Assembly (NCBI RefSeq): GCF_026427775.1
Contig: NZ_CP044532.1
Location: forward strand, 1,984,001-2,048,000
Origin: Arthrobacter sp. CDRTa11
GTDB taxonomy: Bacteria > Actinomycetota > Actinomycetes > Actinomycetales > Micrococcaceae
DNA: 64,000 nucleotides
Direction: 5' to 3'
Part shown: positions 19,772-28,521 of the stretch, one piece after another
Position numbering within the stretch: the stretch's first letter is position 1
Layout: every line of letters begins with the position of its first letter
Translations under genes and position numbers: made by a program
The notes under the pieces: generated by a model
The model's database searches: none
The model's input: the letters and a program-made list of their open reading frames with translations, nothing else
Told to the model about the DNA's origin: nothing

Positions 19772-21425
19772 ATCGTTCGGCTACCCGGACAGTACCCGGC
19801 CCGTCCTGGCAGACGTTGACTTGGCGGTGCGGCCGGGCGGGCACCTGCTGGTGGCGGGCGGCTCGGGCAGCGGGAAGACCACGCTGGGGCTCATCCTTGG
19901 CGGGGTGCTTCCCGGACAGCACCGCGGCACCCTGCACGGGAGCATCACCCTGAATGGTCATATCCTGGAATTTCCGGCAGCCCAGGCGAAGCGGATCGAC
20001 CATCAGCACTGGGGCACCCTGGTGGGATATGCAGGCCAGGACGCCGCGGCTCAGCTTTCCACTGTCGCCCCGACGGTGGCCGAGGAGATTGCCTTTCCCC
20101 TGGAGAACGCCGGCATGGCCCGGGATGACATGCGGGCGCGCGTCCAGGAAGTGGCGGCGGACCTGGGCCTGACCCTGCTGTTGGAGCGGGACCCTGGCCT
20201 GCTGTCCGGCGGTCAGCAAAAGCTGGTGGCCCTCGCTGCCGCGATCGCACCGCGGCCACGCTTCCTGGTTCTCGACGAGCCACTTGCCGGCCTCGACCTC
20301 CAGGCGCGGATGCATGTCACGGCGGCGATAGCGGCCCTCCTGTCCGGCGGTATGGGTGTTGTTGTGCTCTCCCAGGACCTCGCCGCGGCAGGAACCGGCA
20401 ACGTAACCGGAGACCCCAACGGAGCCGCGTGGGCCCCGGACCAGGTGGTGTTGCTGGCGGAGGGCCGGGCGGTCTTCACGGGGGCGGCTGACGAGGCAGC
20501 GGACGCGGCCTGGGACCTCGGGCTGCCGGTGCTGCGTGCAGGCGCGCAGCCCGCGCCACAGGAACCTGCATATGCACCAGTACGTCGAGGACCTGGCGGA
20601 CGAATTTCCACGGGAGGATCAGCCGAATCCCCTCCCGCGTCCGTGCCGGTGGAAGCTCCTGTCCTGGCAGCTGAGGGGCTGCGGTTCGCGTATGGGTGGC
20701 GGAAACCCCGTCCCTGGCGGCGGACCCCCCAGGCGTCGCCGGTGCTTGAGGATGTGGGCCTCACCGTGAACCCGGGGGAGTGCGTCGCGGTGGCCGGGGC
20801 CAACGGATCAGGAAAGTCCACCTTGCTGCGGTTGCTGACGGGACTGTCCACACCGCAGTCCGGAACAGTCCTGCTCAGGCCCCTCCAAGGCCCCGAGGCC
20901 GCCGGCTCCCAGGGCTCCGGCCCAGCGGTGGGCGCCCTGCTCCAGCATCCCCTCGAGCAGCTTTTTGAGCGGACCGTCCGGCGCGAAGTGGGCGCGGGCC
21001 TGCCCGGCAGCCTCGGCGACGCGGTTCGCGGGGAGCGTGTGGAGGCGGCGCTGCGCCGTACCGGGTTGCTGGAGGCCGGAGGACTGCATCCTTACGAGTT
21101 GCCGGCATCTGGCCAGCGGCTGACGGCCCTTGCGGCGCTGCTTGCCCAGGCGCCGCGGTTTATCGCCCTGGACGAGCCCACCGTCTCCCTGGACCGCCAT
21201 GGCTTGGACGTGCTGGCCGAAGCCATTGCCGCCGAGGCCGGCCGTGGGGCCGCCGTGGTGATGGTCACCCACGACCTTGATTTCGCCTACCGCACGTGCA
21301 GCAGGCTGCTGGTGCTGAGTGAAGGAAGGCTGGCAGCTGACGGCCCTTTCGGCGAGGTGCTGCAGTCACACTTCAGCGCGGGCGTTGCCTTCGGCGTCGC
21401 GGCCCCAGCCGCCTGGCGGGCGTAG
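19755..21425 (+). CDS. ECF transporter A component, fused double ATPase
   Basis: A 556-residue fusion of two ABC ATPase domains, the actinobacterial arrangement in which both ECF ATPases form one chain. Domain 1: Walker A GGSGSGKTT at 35-43, signature LSGGQQK near 150-156, Walker B FLVLDEP near 171-177. A linker of about 100 residues rich in Pro/Ala follows. Domain 2: Walker A GANGSGKST near 348-356 and Walker B FIALDEP near 470, but its signature reads ELPASGQR instead of LSGGQ, so one composite ATP site may be weakened. GTG start at 19755 inside the T gene, indicating coupled translation. The frame extends further upstream only as a shadow of the T gene. Confidence 0.88.
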   Translation: MRLSLRSFGYPDSTRPVLADVDLAVRPGGHLLVAGGSGSGKTTLGLILGGVLPGQHRGTLHGSITLNGHILEFPAAQAKRIDHQHWGTLVGYAGQDAAAQLSTVAPTVAEEIAFPLENAGMARDDMRARVQEVAADLGLTLLLERDPGLLSGGQQKLVALAAAIAPRPRFLVLDEPLAGLDLQARMHVTAAIAALLSGGMGVVVLSQDLAAAGTGNVTGDPNGAAWAPDQVVLLAEGRAVFTGAADEAADAAWDLGLPVLRAGAQPAPQEPAYAPVRRGPGGRISTGGSAESPPASVPVEAPVLAAEGLRFAYGWRKPRPWRRTPQASPVLEDVGLTVNPGECVAVAGANGSGKSTLLRLLTGLSTPQSGTVLLRPLQGPEAAGSQGSGPAVGALLQHPLEQLFERTVRREVGAGLPGSLGDAVRGERVEAALRRTGLLEAGGLHPYELPASGQRLTALAALLAQAPRFIALDEPTVSLDRHGLDVLAEAIAAEAGRGAAVVMVTHDLDFAYRTCSRLLVLSEGRLAADGPFGEVLQSHFSAGVAFGVAAPAAWRA

Positions 21426-21438
21426 ACCCGGCTCCCTC

Positions 21439-21504
21439 CCCAACCAGGTAGCGCTAACTGTCGTTATGGGCGCCCAAAACGACAGTTAGCGCTACTTGGT
21501 TGGG
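21439..21504. repeat. Long inverted repeat, family A (TAGCGCTAA core), between convergent genes
   Basis: Arms of 26-27 bp (21439-21465 and 21478-21504) are complementary with one mismatch and enclose a 12-nt loop. Each arm carries GGTAGCGCTAACTGTCGTT or its near-complement. A TTTT run follows on the plus strand at 21505-21508, so it may end the ECF operon transcript. A second member of the same family is at 50916-50981, also between tail-to-tail genes. Confidence 0.85.
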
Positions 21505-21515
21505 TTTTAACGGCC

Positions 21516-21551
21516 GACGGCGGGTGGTCACCTAAGGTGACCACCGCCGTC
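21516..21551 (-). terminator. Hairpin terminator candidate downstream of the beta-oxidation operon
   Basis: GACGGCG plus GTGGTCACC at 21516-21532 pairs with GGTGACCACCGCCGTC at 21536-21551 with a single bulge and a 3-nt loop. It follows the minus-strand fadB-like gene by 45 nt. The run of T on the minus side is poor. Confidence 0.55.
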
Positions 21552-21596
21552 GCTGTTCACTTGTATGCCGAAGCAGTTGCGCCCGAGGCGGGCGTT

Positions 21597-23783
21597 TTAG
21601 GAAACGGCGCTATCCACGCTCTCCTGTGACGCGCGGGATGCGGCGCCTGCCGGCAGGAACCTTTTGCCGTTGACGCGCTCGGATGCCCCCACCCGGTCCA
21701 GGTAGGGAGTGATGCCGCCCAGGAACATGGGCCAGCCCGCGCCCAGGATCATGCAGAGATCGATGTCCTCGGGCCCGGCCACCACTCCTTCGGCCAGCAT
21801 CAGCCCGATCTCCCCGGCCAGGGCATCCTGCGTACGGCGCAGCACTTCCTCGCCGGTGGACGGGGACGAGCCGAAGGACATCAGCGCCAGTGTTGACTCC
21901 GGAATCTCCTGCGAACCGTCGGCGGTGGGCACCCAGAGCGATTTCACGCCGTTGTCGATCAGCTTCTGCAGGTTGGCGGAGACAGCGAACCGGTCCCCGA
22001 ACGCGGCGTGCAGTGACTCCTGGACATGCTGCGCCACCGGAAGGCCCACCATGGCCCCCAGGGTGAAGGGAGTCATGGGCAGCCCCATGGGCCGCAGCGC
22101 GTTGTCCGCGACTTCCGCGGGAGTCCCCTCGTCGAATGCGGCCGTGACTTCACCCATCAGCCGCAGGAGGATCCGGTTGACCACAAACGCCGCGGCGTCC
22201 TTGACCAGCACACCGGTCTTCTTCAGGCCCTTGGCAAGCTCAAAGGCAGTGGCCAGCACGGCGTCGTCCGTCCGGGGCGCACGGACGATCTCCACCAGCG
22301 GCATGATCGCCACCGGGTTGAAGAAGTGGAAGCCCACCAGGCGTTCCGGATGCCGCAGGTCCTGGGCCATCGCCGTCACGGAAAGGGATGAGGTGTTGGT
22401 TGCCAGGATGCACTCGGGCGACACAATGGCCTCCACCTCGGCAAACACCTGCTTCTTGACGTTGAGCTCCTCAAAAACGGCCTCAATCACAAAGTCGGCG
22501 TCCGCGAACACCTCCTTGGAAACTGACCCGGTCACCAGGGCCTTGGTCCGGTTGGCTGCGTCCTGGCTCATCTTTTTCTTGCCCAGCAGCTTGTCCACCT
22601 CGGCCTGGACGTAGCCCACACCCTTGTCCACGCGCGCCTGGTCGATGTCCGTCATCACCACGGGCACCTTCAGCTGGCGGGCGAACAGCAGGGCCAGCTG
22701 GCTTGCCATCAGGCCGGCGCCCACCACACCTACCTTGGTTATCGGTCGCGCCAGCTTCCGGTCCGGGGCTCCGGCCGGCCGCTTGGAACGCTTCTGGACC
22801 AGGTCCAGGAAGGCGTAGACGGTGGCACGGAACTCGTCGGTCTGCATCAGCCCGGCAAGGGTTTCGCACTCAAGCTCGGCGGACTCCGCCTGGGTCAGAG
22901 TGCGGTTCGCCTCCATGATGTCCAGGACCTTGGCCGGAGCCGGCGATGCGTTGGACGTCTTGGCTTCCACAAACGCACGGCCGGCGGCCACAGCAGAACT
23001 CCAGCGCTGCACCACGGCGGGGTCGGAAGGGTCGACGGCGTTGGGCCGCTCCGGGACAACCTCACCGGAAATAACCCCGGCAGCCCAGGCGAGGGACTGC
23101 TCAAGAAAATCTGCGGGTTCGAACAGGGCATCCGCAACGCCCAGTTTGAACGCCTGTGGCCCGCTGAGGGTGCGGTTGTTGCTGAGCGGATTTTCGATCA
23201 TCACCTGGACGGCATTTTCCGGGCCGATCAGCCGGGGCAGGATATAGACTCCGCCCCAGCCGGGCACCAGGCCGATGAATGCCTCGGGCAGCCCCAGGGC
23301 ACCGGCCCCGGATGAGACGGTCCGGTACGTGGCCTGCAAGGCGATCTCCAGGCCGCCGCCCAGTGCAACGCCGTTGATGAAGGCAAAGCTGGGCACGCCC
23401 AGGTTGGCCAGCGTGGCGTAGACGTCGTGGCCGAGCTGGGCCATCCACAGCCCCTGGTCGCGCTTCTCGAGGGATTTGACGGCAGACAGGTCAGCCCCGG
23501 CCACGAGGAAGTACGGCTTCCCGGTGACGCCGACGCCCACGATTTCACCGCGGGCCGCACGGTCCCGGAGTCCTTCCAGAACAGTTCCGAGCTCCGCCAG
23601 GGTGTTTGGGCCCAGGGTGGTGGGCTTGGAATGGTCCAGGCCGTTGTCCAGCGTGATCAGGGCGAAGGTGCCGGCGCTGGGTTTCCCGTGCGCCGACGGA
23701 AGCTGGATGTCCTGGACGTACGAATGGGTCACTAACTCGTCGGGGAAGAGTTCGGTGAGCCTGGTGAAATCTGCGGCGCTCAT
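21597..23783 (-). CDS. fadB: Fatty-acid oxidation multifunctional protein: enoyl-CoA hydratase / 3-hydroxyacyl-CoA dehydrogenase
   Basis: Hydrates trans-2-enoyl-CoA and oxidises the 3-hydroxyacyl-CoA to 3-ketoacyl-CoA with NAD+. 728 residues: crotonase domain at about 15-270 (oxyanion loops around AGADLSAVKSL and NGVALGGGLEIALQ), NAD-binding domain from about 350 (GVVGAGLMASQLALLFARQ) with the HFFNPVAIMPLVEIV signature, and C-terminal dehydrogenase domains. This is the FadB/FadJ domain order. Its start overlaps the thiolase stop by 4 bp, so the pair forms a coupled operon that completes beta-oxidation. The gene is followed by a hairpin and by a family A inverted repeat. Confidence 0.93.
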   Translation of the reverse strand: MSAADFTRLTELFPDELVTHSYVQDIQLPSAHGKPSAGTFALITLDNGLDHSKPTTLGPNTLAELGTVLEGLRDRAARGEIVGVGVTGKPYFLVAGADLSAVKSLEKRDQGLWMAQLGHDVYATLANLGVPSFAFINGVALGGGLEIALQATYRTVSSGAGALGLPEAFIGLVPGWGGVYILPRLIGPENAVQVMIENPLSNNRTLSGPQAFKLGVADALFEPADFLEQSLAWAAGVISGEVVPERPNAVDPSDPAVVQRWSSAVAAGRAFVEAKTSNASPAPAKVLDIMEANRTLTQAESAELECETLAGLMQTDEFRATVYAFLDLVQKRSKRPAGAPDRKLARPITKVGVVGAGLMASQLALLFARQLKVPVVMTDIDQARVDKGVGYVQAEVDKLLGKKKMSQDAANRTKALVTGSVSKEVFADADFVIEAVFEELNVKKQVFAEVEAIVSPECILATNTSSLSVTAMAQDLRHPERLVGFHFFNPVAIMPLVEIVRAPRTDDAVLATAFELAKGLKKTGVLVKDAAAFVVNRILLRLMGEVTAAFDEGTPAEVADNALRPMGLPMTPFTLGAMVGLPVAQHVQESLHAAFGDRFAVSANLQKLIDNGVKSLWVPTADGSQEIPESTLALMSFGSSPSTGEEVLRRTQDALAGEIGLMLAEGVVAGPEDIDLCMILGAGWPMFLGGITPYLDRVGASERVNGKRFLPAGAASRASQESVDSAVS

Positions 23784-25105
23784 GCTGCTGCTCCTTCAGT
23801 GTCTGCCGTCGGGGCGGATGCGGTGGGGGATGCCGTGGTGCCGGCAGCAGGTGTTGCCGCGGCGCCGCTGTAATCGGCGTGGTGCGGGTTTTCCCAGATC
23901 ACGGTCGCTCCCATGCCAAGGCCGATGCACATGGTGGTCATTCCGTACCGTACGGAGGGGTCCTCCTCGAACTGCCGGGCGAGCTGGTTCATGAGCCGCA
24001 CGCCTGAGGACGCGAGCGGATGGCCCACCGCGATGGCACCTCCGTAGCGGTTAATCCGGGGGTCGTCGTCGGAGATTCCGAAGTGGTCCAGGAAACTGAG
24101 CACCTGCACGGCAAAGGCCTCGTTGATTTCGAACAGCCCGATGTCGCCGATGGCCAGGCCTGCGTTCTTCAGCGCCTTCTCGGTGGCAGGCACGGGGCCG
24201 ATCCCCATGACCTCAGGCTCAACGCCTGCATAGGCGTAGCTGACCAGGCGCATCTTGACGGGCAATCCCAGCTCTGCGGCGGCATCGGAGGAGGCCAGGA
24301 CGGCGGCGGTGGCGCCGTCGTTCAATCCGGCGGCGTTGCCGGCGGTGACGCGGCCGTGCGCGCGGAACGGGGTGCGCAGGGCGGCAAGATCTTCCACTGT
24401 GGTGCCTGGACGGGGCGGCTCGTCAACGGTTTGGAGCGACCAACCCTGGCCTGGTTTGAGGGTGGCAACTGGAACCAGATCGGGCTGGATCTGGCCCTTC
24501 GCATAGGCCGCGGCCAGCTTGTCCTGGGAGGCGACGGCGTACGCGTCGGTCCGGTCCTTGGTGATGGCGGGAAAGCGGTCATGCAGGTTTTCGGCGGTGT
24601 TGCCCATGTTCAGCGCCGCGGGATCCACCAGGCGCTCGGACATGAACCGTGGGTTGGGGTCCGCACCGGATCCCATGGGGTGGTTGCCCATGTGCTCCAC
24701 TCCGCCGGCGATGACAACGTCATAGGCGCCAAAACCAATACCGCTGGCCGTTGTGGTCACGGCAGTCATGGCACCCGCGCACATCCTGTCGATCGCGAAG
24801 CCCGGGACCGTCCGGGGGAGTCCGGCCAGAAGGGCCGCGGTACGTCCCAGGGTTAGGCCCTGGTCCCCGGTCTGGGTGGTGGCAGCTACCGCCACCTCAT
24901 CAATCCGCTCAGCGGGCAGGGAAGGGTTGCGGCGCAAAAGCTCCCGGATGCATTTGACCATCAGGTCATCGGCACGGGTTCCTGCATAGATTCCCTTTTC
25001 ACCCGCGCGGCCAAAGGGGGTGCGAATGCCGTCGACAAAAACGACGTCGCGGACAGTGCGCGAAGATCCGCTGCTGTGTTCTCCGCTGTGGCGGGCTTGG
25101 CTCAC
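23780..25105 (-). CDS. fadA: Acetyl-CoA C-acyltransferase (3-ketoacyl-CoA thiolase)
   Basis: Thiolytic cleavage of 3-ketoacyl-CoA to acetyl-CoA and a shortened acyl-CoA, partnering the fadB-like gene. 441 residues from the GTG at 25105, chosen because GAGGAG stands 7 nt before it; the longer frame from 25147 has no such site. The nucleophile Cys lies in DRMCAGAMTAV (about 103), the catalytic His in GHPLASSG and the second Cys in CIGLGMG near the C terminus; NEAFAVQVL is also conserved. The last ~30 residues are an Ala/Thr/Pro tail beyond the usual thiolase end. A 16-bp palindrome 78-93 nt upstream may be its operator. Confidence 0.93.
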   Translation of the reverse strand: MSQARHSGEHSSGSSRTVRDVVFVDGIRTPFGRAGEKGIYAGTRADDLMVKCIRELLRRNPSLPAERIDEVAVAATTQTGDQGLTLGRTAALLAGLPRTVPGFAIDRMCAGAMTAVTTTASGIGFGAYDVVIAGGVEHMGNHPMGSGADPNPRFMSERLVDPAALNMGNTAENLHDRFPAITKDRTDAYAVASQDKLAAAYAKGQIQPDLVPVATLKPGQGWSLQTVDEPPRPGTTVEDLAALRTPFRAHGRVTAGNAAGLNDGATAAVLASSDAAAELGLPVKMRLVSYAYAGVEPEVMGIGPVPATEKALKNAGLAIGDIGLFEINEAFAVQVLSFLDHFGISDDDPRINRYGGAIAVGHPLASSGVRLMNQLARQFEEDPSVRYGMTTMCIGLGMGATVIWENPHHADYSGAAATPAAGTTASPTASAPTADTEGAAA

Positions 25106-25182
25106 GTGTAACTCCTCATCGAGACGTTGGCGCCGGTCAAAGGCCACAGGGCAGCGATGATCCGGACGGCAGTGGACTCAAT

Positions 25183-25198
25183 GTTACTCGCCAGTAAC
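25183..25198. promoter_or_regulatory. Palindromic operator candidate upstream of fadA-fadB
   Basis: GTTACT-CGCC-AGTAAC is a perfect 6-bp inverted repeat with a 4-bp centre, located 78-93 nt upstream of the thiolase start in the spacer to RNase D. Its size and symmetry suit a TetR-family regulator, the usual controllers of fatty-acid degradation in actinobacteria. No regulator gene is adjacent. Confidence 0.45.
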
Positions 25199-25241
25199 TT
25201 AGTGTGCAAGAGGACGCCGGTCCCGTCGGCGCAGCCGCGGG

Positions 25242-26582
25242 CTAGTCGGTGGCAGCAGCCGCAGCTTTGGGCTCCCGCGGCTCCTTGGGAGGCAGCGGCT
25301 GGGGATTGAGGAATGCCTCCGCAAGCAGCGGCGCGACAACGCCGACCTGCCACTCGCGGGCACCGAGGACACGGAGTTCCTCGGCGACGGACGCTTCGGA
25401 GATCACTGCCGGAGGGCGCCAGGCGACGCGGCGCAGATAGTCGGGGGTCAGCAGGTTCTCAACAGGCAGGTTCAGCGCCTCGGCCTTTTCCTGCAGGAGC
25501 GGGCGCGCGGTGGACAGACGTGCTGCCGCCTCAGGATCACGGTCAGCCCAGACCCGCGGGGGCGGCGGAGCGTTGGTGGGCAGGTGCAGGGGAGGAAGAT
25601 CAGTGAGATCCCTGGCCGTGGCGATGCAGCGGAGCCAGCGCGGCGCCTCGCGCTGTGCCGCACGCCCGTGGAAGCCCTTGGTTCCCAGTAACTGGGGCAC
25701 GGTGGAGGGCATGGCCTTGGCCGCGGCAACGAGCGCGGAATCTGGAATGAGCCGGCCCGGGGCAACGTCCCGCTTCTGCGCCAGGGAATCCCGCTCCAGC
25801 CACATCTCACGGACCGCGGCCAGCTGGCGGCGGTCCCGGATCTGATGCAGGCCGGAGGTTTTGCGCCACGGATCGATCCGCGGCGGCGCAACTCCGGCGG
25901 CAAGGATGGCCGCAAATTCCTGCTCCGCGAACTCGAGTTTGCCATCCGCCTCCAGGAGTTCGATGAGCTCCTCACGGAGTTCCGTCAGAACTTCCACGTC
26001 CAGGGCCGCGTACCGCAACCAGGGCTCGGGGAGCGGCCGGGTGGACCAGTCAGCGGCGGAATGTTCCTTCGCCAGGCCGAAGCCGAGCAGCTGCTCAATA
26101 ACGGCCGCCAGGCCCACCCGTGGAAGTCCGGCGAGCCGTGCGGCGAGCTCGGTATCGAACAGCCTGTCGGGCCACATGCCCAGTTCCAACAGGCACGGCA
26201 GGTCCTGGCTGGCCGCATGCAGGATCCACTCCACGCCTTTGAGTGCGTCGTTAATGATGGACAGGTCGTTGAAGGGCTCGGGGTCGATGAGCCAGGTTCC
26301 AGAGCCTTCGCGGCGGATCTGGACCAGGAAGGCACGCTGGCCGTACCTGAAGCCCGACGCCCGTTCGGCATCAACCCCCGCTGGACCGGTGCCGGCGGCA
26401 ATGGCGGCGGCGCACCGTTCCAGCCCGGACTGGGTTTCGATCACCAGGGGCACGCCCTCGCGGGGTGTGTCGAGATCAATGACCACAGGGATGGGGCTGT
26501 CGAAGCCGTCCACCGTGATGTGGGGAGTGGAGTCAGCAGCCGGAGCGCCGGCCGTGGTGTTATCCGGAATGTGAGGGGTCAT
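25242..26582 (-). CDS. rnd: Ribonuclease D (DEDDy exonuclease with HRDC domain)
   Basis: A 3'-5' exoribonuclease for stable-RNA trimming. 446 residues. The DEDD exonuclease domain (about 45-225) shows D-A-E in GVDAERASG, an Asp in LHAASQDLPCLLE, and the Tyr/Asp pair of exo III in RYAALDVEVL. One HRDC domain follows (about 250-330: LHQIRDRRQLAAVREMW) with a further C-terminal region of about 90 residues, as in actinobacterial members. ATG start at 26582. It lies 86 bp after the DUF3000 gene on the same strand; in M. tuberculosis the equivalents (Rv2681 and Rv2680) are also neighbours. Confidence 0.9.
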   Translation of the reverse strand: MTPHIPDNTTAGAPAADSTPHITVDGFDSPIPVVIDLDTPREGVPLVIETQSGLERCAAAIAAGTGPAGVDAERASGFRYGQRAFLVQIRREGSGTWLIDPEPFNDLSIINDALKGVEWILHAASQDLPCLLELGMWPDRLFDTELAARLAGLPRVGLAAVIEQLLGFGLAKEHSAADWSTRPLPEPWLRYAALDVEVLTELREELIELLEADGKLEFAEQEFAAILAAGVAPPRIDPWRKTSGLHQIRDRRQLAAVREMWLERDSLAQKRDVAPGRLIPDSALVAAAKAMPSTVPQLLGTKGFHGRAAQREAPRWLRCIATARDLTDLPPLHLPTNAPPPPRVWADRDPEAAARLSTARPLLQEKAEALNLPVENLLTPDYLRRVAWRPPAVISEASVAEELRVLGAREWQVGVVAPLLAEAFLNPQPLPPKEPREPKAAAAATD

Positions 26583-26668
26583 GGTGCCTTCAGTTTACCG
26601 ACAAGGTGGTGCCAGGCTGCCTCAACATCGCCACAATGCGGCAGTGCGTTCAGCTGTGCATACCGCGG

Positions 26669-27319
26669 CTAGTTCCGGCGGCGGCGCGGCAGGGCCGAAA
26701 CGCCATCAGGAAGAGGGGGAAGCCCGGCAAAGGTGCAGACCATATCGGACCACGCCTCCAAATGCGCCGTGACGTCCGAGGAAGCCGGCGTCCAGGAGGC
26801 GCGGAGTTCAATGTCGATCGAGCCGGGCCTGTCGGATAAGGTCCCAAAGCTTTCCGAAAGGACGCGGGTGGCGGTGCCTCCCGCGGCGCGGTACAGGGCC
26901 TTATGGTTTTCCAGGGCCTCAACGAGCCAGGTCCAGGCCACCGTGCCCAGCATCTCGTCATTGCCCATTTCCGGCTCCAGCTGGGCGCGGATGTACGTGA
27001 CGATGCGGAATTCGCCGTCCCAGACCGCGGACCCGTCGGGGTCGTGCAGGAGGATAAAACGGCCAGTGGCGAGTTCGGCGTCGTCGTCCTCCTCCGTCCC
27101 GGATGCCGCTGCCAGGGCCATGGCGGCGGGTCCGTGGACAGGCACTGTCCCGCCGCCCGGACCGGACGCCATGACTTCGGCTCCCAGGGCCACGGCATAG
27201 GGCGCCAGGCGTGCCGGGGCAGGAATCTCTGCGAGCCGCAGTTCACTGCGGCAATGGGCTTTCCTGAGGGTCCCCAAGGCGTGGCGAAACTCCGGGGGAA
27301 CCTGGGCGAGTGCGTTCAC
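26669..27319 (-). CDS. DUF3000 domain-containing protein
   Basis: A 216-residue soluble protein of the actinobacterial DUF3000 family (Rv2680 type). Recognisable blocks are VPPEFRHALGTLRKA, EIPAPARLAPYAVALGAEV, FILLHDPDGSAVWDGEFRIV and the helix with GTVAWTWLVEALENH. No catalytic motif is apparent and the role is unknown; the constant linkage to rnd suggests a role in RNA metabolism, but this is only inference. GTG or ATG start at 27319 as given. Spacing of 61 bp to the aldolase-like gene upstream leaves open whether it has its own promoter. Confidence 0.85.
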   Translation of the reverse strand: MNALAQVPPEFRHALGTLRKAHCRSELRLAEIPAPARLAPYAVALGAEVMASGPGGGTVPVHGPAAMALAAASGTEEDDDAELATGRFILLHDPDGSAVWDGEFRIVTYIRAQLEPEMGNDEMLGTVAWTWLVEALENHKALYRAAGGTATRVLSESFGTLSDRPGSIDIELRASWTPASSDVTAHLEAWSDMVCTFAGLPPLPDGVSALPRRRRN

Positions 27320-27380
27320 CTTCGCAGGTTACGCAACCGCGGCGGGCAGGGAGTGCAGGCTCGCCGTCAGCACTCGCATG

Positions 27381-28502
27381 CTACGTGGCAGCCTGGTCCG
27401 CCTGGTGCTGGGCAAGCTCCCGGCGGATCGCGTCAACAAAGGCATCAATATCATCCTCGTTTGTATCAAAGGAACACATCCAGCGGACCTCGTGGGCCGC
27501 CTCGTTCCAGTCGTAGAAGCGGAAGGATTTCCGCAGCTTGTCTGCCACGCCCTTGGGCAGGATGGCAAAGACGCCGTTGGATTCGGTTTTCTGCGTCGGC
27601 TCGACGCCGTCGATCGTGTCCACGGCTGCGCGAAGGCGGGCCGCCATTGCATTGGCGTGGGAGGCGGAGCGCAGCCACAGGTCACCTTCCAGCAGCGCGA
27701 TGAACTGGGCAGATAAAAACCGCATCTTGGACGCCAGCTGCATGTTCATCTTGCGCAGGTAGATCAGGCCGTGCGCGGCCTCGGGATTCAGGGCCACCAC
27801 CACCTCACCGAAAAGCAGCCCGTTCTTGGTGCCGCCGAAGGACAGGATGTCCACGCCGGCGTCGCGCGTGAAAGCCCTCAGTGGCACCTGCAGGTGGGCG
27901 GCAGCATTGGCCAGCCGTGCGCCGTCCATGTGGAGCTTCATGCCCCTGGAGTGGACGTGCTCAGCAATGGCCGTGACCTCCTCCGGTGTGTAGCACGTCC
28001 CCAGTTCCGTGGTTTGGGTGATGGAGACGGCCAGTGGCTGGGCCCGGTGCTCATCGCCCCAGCCCCACGCCTCCCGGTCAATCAGCTCCGGGGTCAGTTT
28101 CCCGTCCGGCGTGGGGACGGAAAGGAGCTTGATGCCGCCGATCCGCTCAGGCGCACCGTTTTCGTCCATGTTGATGTGGGCGGTGGCGGCACAGACCACC
28201 GCGCCCCACCGTGGGAGCAGCGACTGGAGGGACAGGACGTTGGCCCCGGTTCCGTTGAACACGGGAAAGCATTCGATGCCGGGCCCAAAGTGCTGCTCCA
28301 TGAGTTCCTGCAGCCGCGCGGTGTACTCATCCTCGCCGTAGGAGACCTGGTGGCCGTCATTTGCCGCTGCCAGCGCGGCCAGGACTTCGGGATGAACCCC
28401 CGAATAGTTGTCCGACGCGAAGCCTCGGACGGATGGATCATGCAGGCGGGTTCCGGTTCGCGGGACAGTTTCCGCGGTGGTGCTTGTCATTGCTTTGCTC
28501 AC
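27381..28502 (-). CDS. Low-specificity threonine aldolase-like PLP enzyme
   Basis: A 373-residue fold-type I PLP enzyme of the beta-eliminating lyase/threonine aldolase group, which classically splits L-threonine or beta-hydroxy amino acids into glycine and an aldehyde. Seen: RGFASDNYSGVHPEVL at the N terminus, the PLP-facing MDGARLANAAAHL block, and the Schiff-base lysine in FGGTKNGLLFG (about 205). GTG start at 28502 or ATG at 28490. It is the third gene of the DUF6421-SDR-aldolase operon (19 bp after the SDR), so its true substrate may be specific to that pathway. Confidence 0.85.
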   Translation of the reverse strand: MSKAMTSTTAETVPRTGTRLHDPSVRGFASDNYSGVHPEVLAALAAANDGHQVSYGEDEYTARLQELMEQHFGPGIECFPVFNGTGANVLSLQSLLPRWGAVVCAATAHINMDENGAPERIGGIKLLSVPTPDGKLTPELIDREAWGWGDEHRAQPLAVSITQTTELGTCYTPEEVTAIAEHVHSRGMKLHMDGARLANAAAHLQVPLRAFTRDAGVDILSFGGTKNGLLFGEVVVALNPEAAHGLIYLRKMNMQLASKMRFLSAQFIALLEGDLWLRSASHANAMAARLRAAVDTIDGVEPTQKTESNGVFAILPKGVADKLRKSFRFYDWNEAAHEVRWMCSFDTNEDDIDAFVDAIRRELAQHQADQAAT

Positions 28503-28521
28503 GCTTCCAGTCTAGGTACAG

